Shown here piece after piece: positions 59,002 to 61,148 of a stretch of 61,148 bases of DNA. The translations under genes and the position numbers were made by a program. How positions within the stretch are numbered: position 1 is the first letter of the stretch; each line of letters opens with the position of its first letter. The notes below the pieces were generated by a model. It saw only the letters and a program-made list of their open reading frames with translations. It made no database searches and had not been told where the DNA came from. The DNA comes from an uncultured Actinomycetes bacterium. GTDB taxonomy: Bacteria > Actinomycetota > Actinomycetes > Nanopelagicales > Nanopelagicaceae. The DNA lies in assembly GCA_903843225.1 (NCBI GenBank), contig CAIMOX010000004.1:1-61148 (forward strand), written 5' to 3'.

Positions 59002-59998
59002 TCTGAAATTCGATAGCCCTAAAAGGTCGCAAGGGCTACAGATTGCGAGAGCTGTCGCGGCGACATCCGTCTTTATCCATCATTTCGTTTGGTATTCGCA
59101 AAGTTTTTTTGGTTTCCATGTGACCGGAGTGCCAATTCTAGGTACATGCGGCGTTGTTATTTTTTTTGTTCTATCGGGATACCTAATGACCGGTTCATTA
59201 ATCAGGGGAGATCAAACTTTTTTGGCTAATAGGGTGCTTCGGATATATCCTTCTTTTCTAATTGCAGCCTTTGTTGTAATGGGAACAAAGATTCTCCTCT
59301 GGGGAGGCTTAGGGCCAGTTAGTCACGTAACTGAGGCGCTGACCTTGCTGCCGTTTGGGAATGTGAGCTACCCGCTGTTTGTTGAGTGGAGTTTAGTTTT
59401 TGAAGTTTGCTTTTACTTATTAATTGCGTTTACGTTGTTTTGGCGCCGTCTAAGGCTACATGTTTTTGTGCTGATTCTATTTGTTTGGATTTTGATAATT
59501 GCACTTCGTGAAGAACAGAGTGAGATTCTCAATGTGGGTTTTAAAGTCTTTACAAGCTCATGGTGCATTGCTCTGATTGCTGGGAGCGTTTTAAAGCTTG
59601 TTCTTTATGCAAAAATTATCAAACCTTTTTCGACATCCAAGTCTCAGATTTTTGGAACCCTTCTTGGAATTCTCGCTACCATAACCTCTTTCTATGTCTT
59701 TGACTTTAATTCTAATCTATATTTATTGGCTTTAAGTCTTTCGAGTTGCCTTTGCATATTATCGTTGATTGAAGCAACATCTAGATCCTTCTTAGTTCAA
59801 ATAGGGAATTATTCATATGGTATCTATCTACTACATGTACCTCTCATTACAATTCTGATGTCATTGATGTCCCAACACCTTTCTTGGAATAAATGGATTA
59901 GCATTAGTCTTACGTTAATTATTTCGGCTCTCACCTCTCACCTCTTTGGTCTTTTTGACTTTTATTTATATAGATACTTAAGACGCCTAAAACTTTGA
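58964..59998 (+). CDS. Membrane acyltransferase (acyltransferase 3 / OafA type)
   Basis: A 344-residue polytopic protein with about ten membrane helices. The start of the domain is GLQIARAVAATSVFIHHFVW, containing the family's R and HH residues; VIFFVLSGYLMTGSLI is the next block; FLANRVLRIYPSF follows. OafA-type enzymes O-acetylate surface sugars. The ATG at 58964 overlaps the previous gene by 38 bases; a GTG at 58985 is an equal alternative. Last gene of the polysaccharide cluster. Confidence 0.85.
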   Translation: MSGSGFKVRLGSNLKFDSPKRSQGLQIARAVAATSVFIHHFVWYSQSFFGFHVTGVPILGTCGVVIFFVLSGYLMTGSLIRGDQTFLANRVLRIYPSFLIAAFVVMGTKILLWGGLGPVSHVTEALTLLPFGNVSYPLFVEWSLVFEVCFYLLIAFTLFWRRLRLHVFVLILFVWILIIALREEQSEILNVGFKVFTSSWCIALIAGSVLKLVLYAKIIKPFSTSKSQIFGTLLGILATITSFYVFDFNSNLYLLALSLSSCLCILSLIEATSRSFLVQIGNYSYGIYLLHVPLITILMSLMSQHLSWNKWISISLTLIISALTSHLFGLFDFYLYRYLRRLKL

Positions 59999-60100
59999 TT
60001 TTCAGAGAAGTTTTATCAAGAAGGCAGCAGGGCGAAATAATTAGTCGCGAGTTATTCCAAAAATTCGAAATCGCTTTAGGAATTCAAGTCAGTTGTGAAG

Positions 60101-60174
60101 TGGCTTGGGCCGGGATCGAACCGGCGACCTAACGATTTTCAGTCGTTCGCTCGTACCAACTGAGCTATCAAGCC
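60101..60174 (-). tRNA. tRNA-Phe(GAA), copy 2
   Basis: A 74-base cloverleaf on the reverse strand: acceptor GGCTTGA/CCAAGCC (the last pair is A-C), anticodon loop CTGAAAA, T-arm GCCGG-TTCGATC-CCGGC. It keeps the usual A at position 37, unlike copy 1 at 19,866. Located inside the polysaccharide cassette. Confidence 0.94.
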
Positions 60175-60251
60175 AACAAAGATCTTGCTAGCAGTTGCCC
60201 ACCAGTACGTATGGCACACAAATAAATTTGCATACAACACCAAAACCTTTG

Positions 60252-60325
60252 CGACCCGGACGGGACTTGAACCCGCGACCTCCGCCGTGACAGGGCGGCG
60301 CGCTAACCAGCTGCGCTACCGGGCC
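60252..60325 (-). tRNA. tRNA-Asp(GTC), copy 2
   Basis: Nearly identical to copy 1 at 19,964, with acceptor GGCCCGG/CCGGGTC and one D-loop change; anticodon loop CTGTCAC. It is followed by tRNA-Phe copy 2 after 77 bases, the same order as in the first cluster, but without tRNA-Glu. Confidence 0.95.
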
Positions 60326-60662
60326 TTAAGTTACTGATGAACATAAGTGGCTCTTATGTCACCCTCAAAGCCTTTACTTCTTTACTACTTTTCTTGCGTG
60401 CCCCCACCCTTTAATGTCTTCTTATCGGAATGAGCTCCAGATGGTATGGATAGGTAAGTGGCACGATGCTGAGCAGTAGCCTAAAAAAACAAAGTAAGAA
60501 CTTATCTGTTCCCCAGTCAACGGACTAGTCCAAGGTATGGGTTGGATGCAGTTCTTGGATGCAATTAAACCTTCTCGAAAAGACCCCTTAACGACCTTTT
60601 CGCATGTCCCCCGTGTGGAGTAGACTTCACTGAACAAGGCAGGACAAAGGTGGATAAGGAAA
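60326..60662. other. Gene-free right end of the polysaccharide cassette
   Basis: No convincing gene. A minus-strand open frame at 60,422-60,712 is largely antisense to the tRNA fragment. The stretch holds the second copy of the 21-base repeat. No integrase remnant was recognised. Confidence 0.5.
60543..60563 (+). repeat. 21-base direct repeat, copy 2
   Basis: Exact second copy of the TGGATGCA-containing repeat at 47,941, in the same orientation, 100 bases before the tRNA-Lys fragment. With copy 1 it lies close to both ends of the cassette. Confidence 0.7.
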
Positions 60663-60720
60663 CAACGTACTTTTAATCCGTGGGTCGACGGTTCGAGCCC
60701 GTCAGGGCCCACTCATCTAG
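60663..60720 (+). repeat. 3' fragment of tRNA-Lys, probable attachment site (attR)
   Basis: From the anticodon stem to beyond the 3' end this matches tRNA-Lys copy 2 (47,835-47,892) with three mismatches (60,668, 60,704, 60,717). It lacks the 5' half, so it cannot make a tRNA. The T-stem has the G-C version of copy 2, not the A-T version of copy 1. An intact tRNA at one end and a 3' fragment at the other is the usual footprint of a tRNA-targeting integrative element. Confidence 0.82.
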
Positions 60721-61069
60721 AAAAGCGGAATCTGCTGAAATGAGCGTAAGTTCCGTATGTAGTTGTATTCAAAACCTATTCTTCCATCTACTACAGACAT
60801 TTTCTAGTGCGCTTAAATTGCAGGTGTAGGCAATCAACTCATACCAAATCCATACCAAATCCAAAAGCAAAGCGACCCCCAAGTCATTACTGGCTGGGTT
60901 TCTCTGACCTCCTTCGCAGTCCAATGAGTCTGAGCTCTTTTGGAAACAATCTCATTGTTCAGTTCTGTTATATCGCGATCTTTGGCTCATTGAGTTACAG
61001 CCGATTTACCAGCAAGGATATTTTGTCTTAATTGCTCGCAAGACGTTAATCGCAAAGGAATTGCGGTTG
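60721..61069. other. Gene-free stretch right of the attachment site
   Basis: About 350 bases without a supportable gene. It contains a short tandem repeat (CATACCAAATC twice, near 60,840-60,861). Nothing else is evident. Confidence 0.4.
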
Positions 61070-61148
61070 TTACTCGATTACGACTGAACTGTCTTGGCCA
61101 TACTTGCCAGAGTGGTCGCCGTTGAGCACATGGACACCACCAACTCCA
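61070..61148 (-). CDS. C-terminal end of an unidentified minus-strand gene (cut by window)
   Basis: Reading the reverse strand from the window edge gives 25 open codons (GVGGVHVLNGDHSGKYGQD, then SSVVIE) and a TAA at 61,070-61,072. Codon choice and composition look protein-coding, but the piece is too short to name. It would be the first host gene to the right of the cassettes. Confidence 0.4.
   Translation of the reverse strand, partial: GVGGVHVLNGDHSGKYGQDSSVVIE

Noticed and set aside
60422-60712. A 96-codon minus-strand open frame containing GPDGLEPSTHGLK
   Set aside because: This peptide is what the reverse strand of a tRNA-Lys 3' end reads; the frame covers the tRNA fragment and gene-free sequence and has no ribosome binding site.

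Overview
The window reads as the chromosome of a small-genome, moderately AT-rich free-living actinobacterium. Support: the actinobacterial gene order purL - SCP-like gene - purF - purM - DUF3073 - BldC, a SigE-type ECF sigma factor, and tRNA genes without encoded CCA. Tight spacing and moderate GC suggest the freshwater acI / Nanopelagicales group ('Candidatus Planktophila'-like); that placement is inference.

Layout. (1) 1-5.8 kb is core: de novo purine synthesis (purL end, purF, purM), a sterol-carrier-like protein, DUF3073, BldC and a WecA/MraY-type phosphosugar transferase. (2) 5.8-19.2 kb holds an ECF sigma factor with a membrane partner, followed by seven consecutive paralogous secreted proteins. 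All seven end in the same Cys-containing, Lys-rich module, and the last five form one head-to-tail translationally coupled operon. I consider this array the best candidate for an undescribed surface system. (3) 19.2-25.8 kb: a small toxin-antitoxin-like pair, tRNA Phe-Asp-Glu, a SIMPL protein, the Sua5/TsaC tRNA-modification enzyme and a heterodimeric ABC exporter with one degenerate ATP site. (4) 26-32 kb: a minus-strand operon encoding a response regulator, a large membrane sensor kinase (interrupted by an in-frame TAG inside its ATPase domain) and two membrane proteins resembling a MotA/MotB or ExbB/ExbD stator pair. Divergent from it lie a secreted protein and a DUF916-like wall-facing membrane protein with a repetitive Lys/Ala/Pro cytoplasmic tail.

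(5) 32.2-47.8 kb is a catabolic cassette lying between two copies of tRNA-Lys(TTT). It encodes enolase-superfamily dehydratase, FGGY kinase, aldehyde dehydrogenase, zinc alcohol dehydrogenase, DUF2090 aldolase and a DeoR repressor on the minus strand. On the plus strand are a CUT1 uptake system without its own ATPase, a CUT2 uptake system with a single-domain ATPase, a cyclase-family hydrolase and a class-C beta-lactamase-like esterase. Together they suggest uptake and an oxidation - dehydration - phosphorylation - aldol cleavage route for an unknown sugar or sugar acid.

(6) 47.9-60.7 kb is a second cassette between the second tRNA-Lys and a 3' fragment of tRNA-Lys (60,663-60,720), a classical att-site arrangement. 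It begins with gene debris and an excisionase-like gene, then carries a surface-polysaccharide cluster: LhgO-like oxidase, SDR epimerase, RfbD/RfbA/RfbC without RfbB, RgpF-like protein, FkbM methyltransferase, glycosyltransferases, GDP-mannose 3,5-epimerase-like protein and an acyltransferase. It ends with second copies of tRNA-Phe and tRNA-Asp. No integrase is visible. A minus-strand gene of unknown function enters from the right edge.
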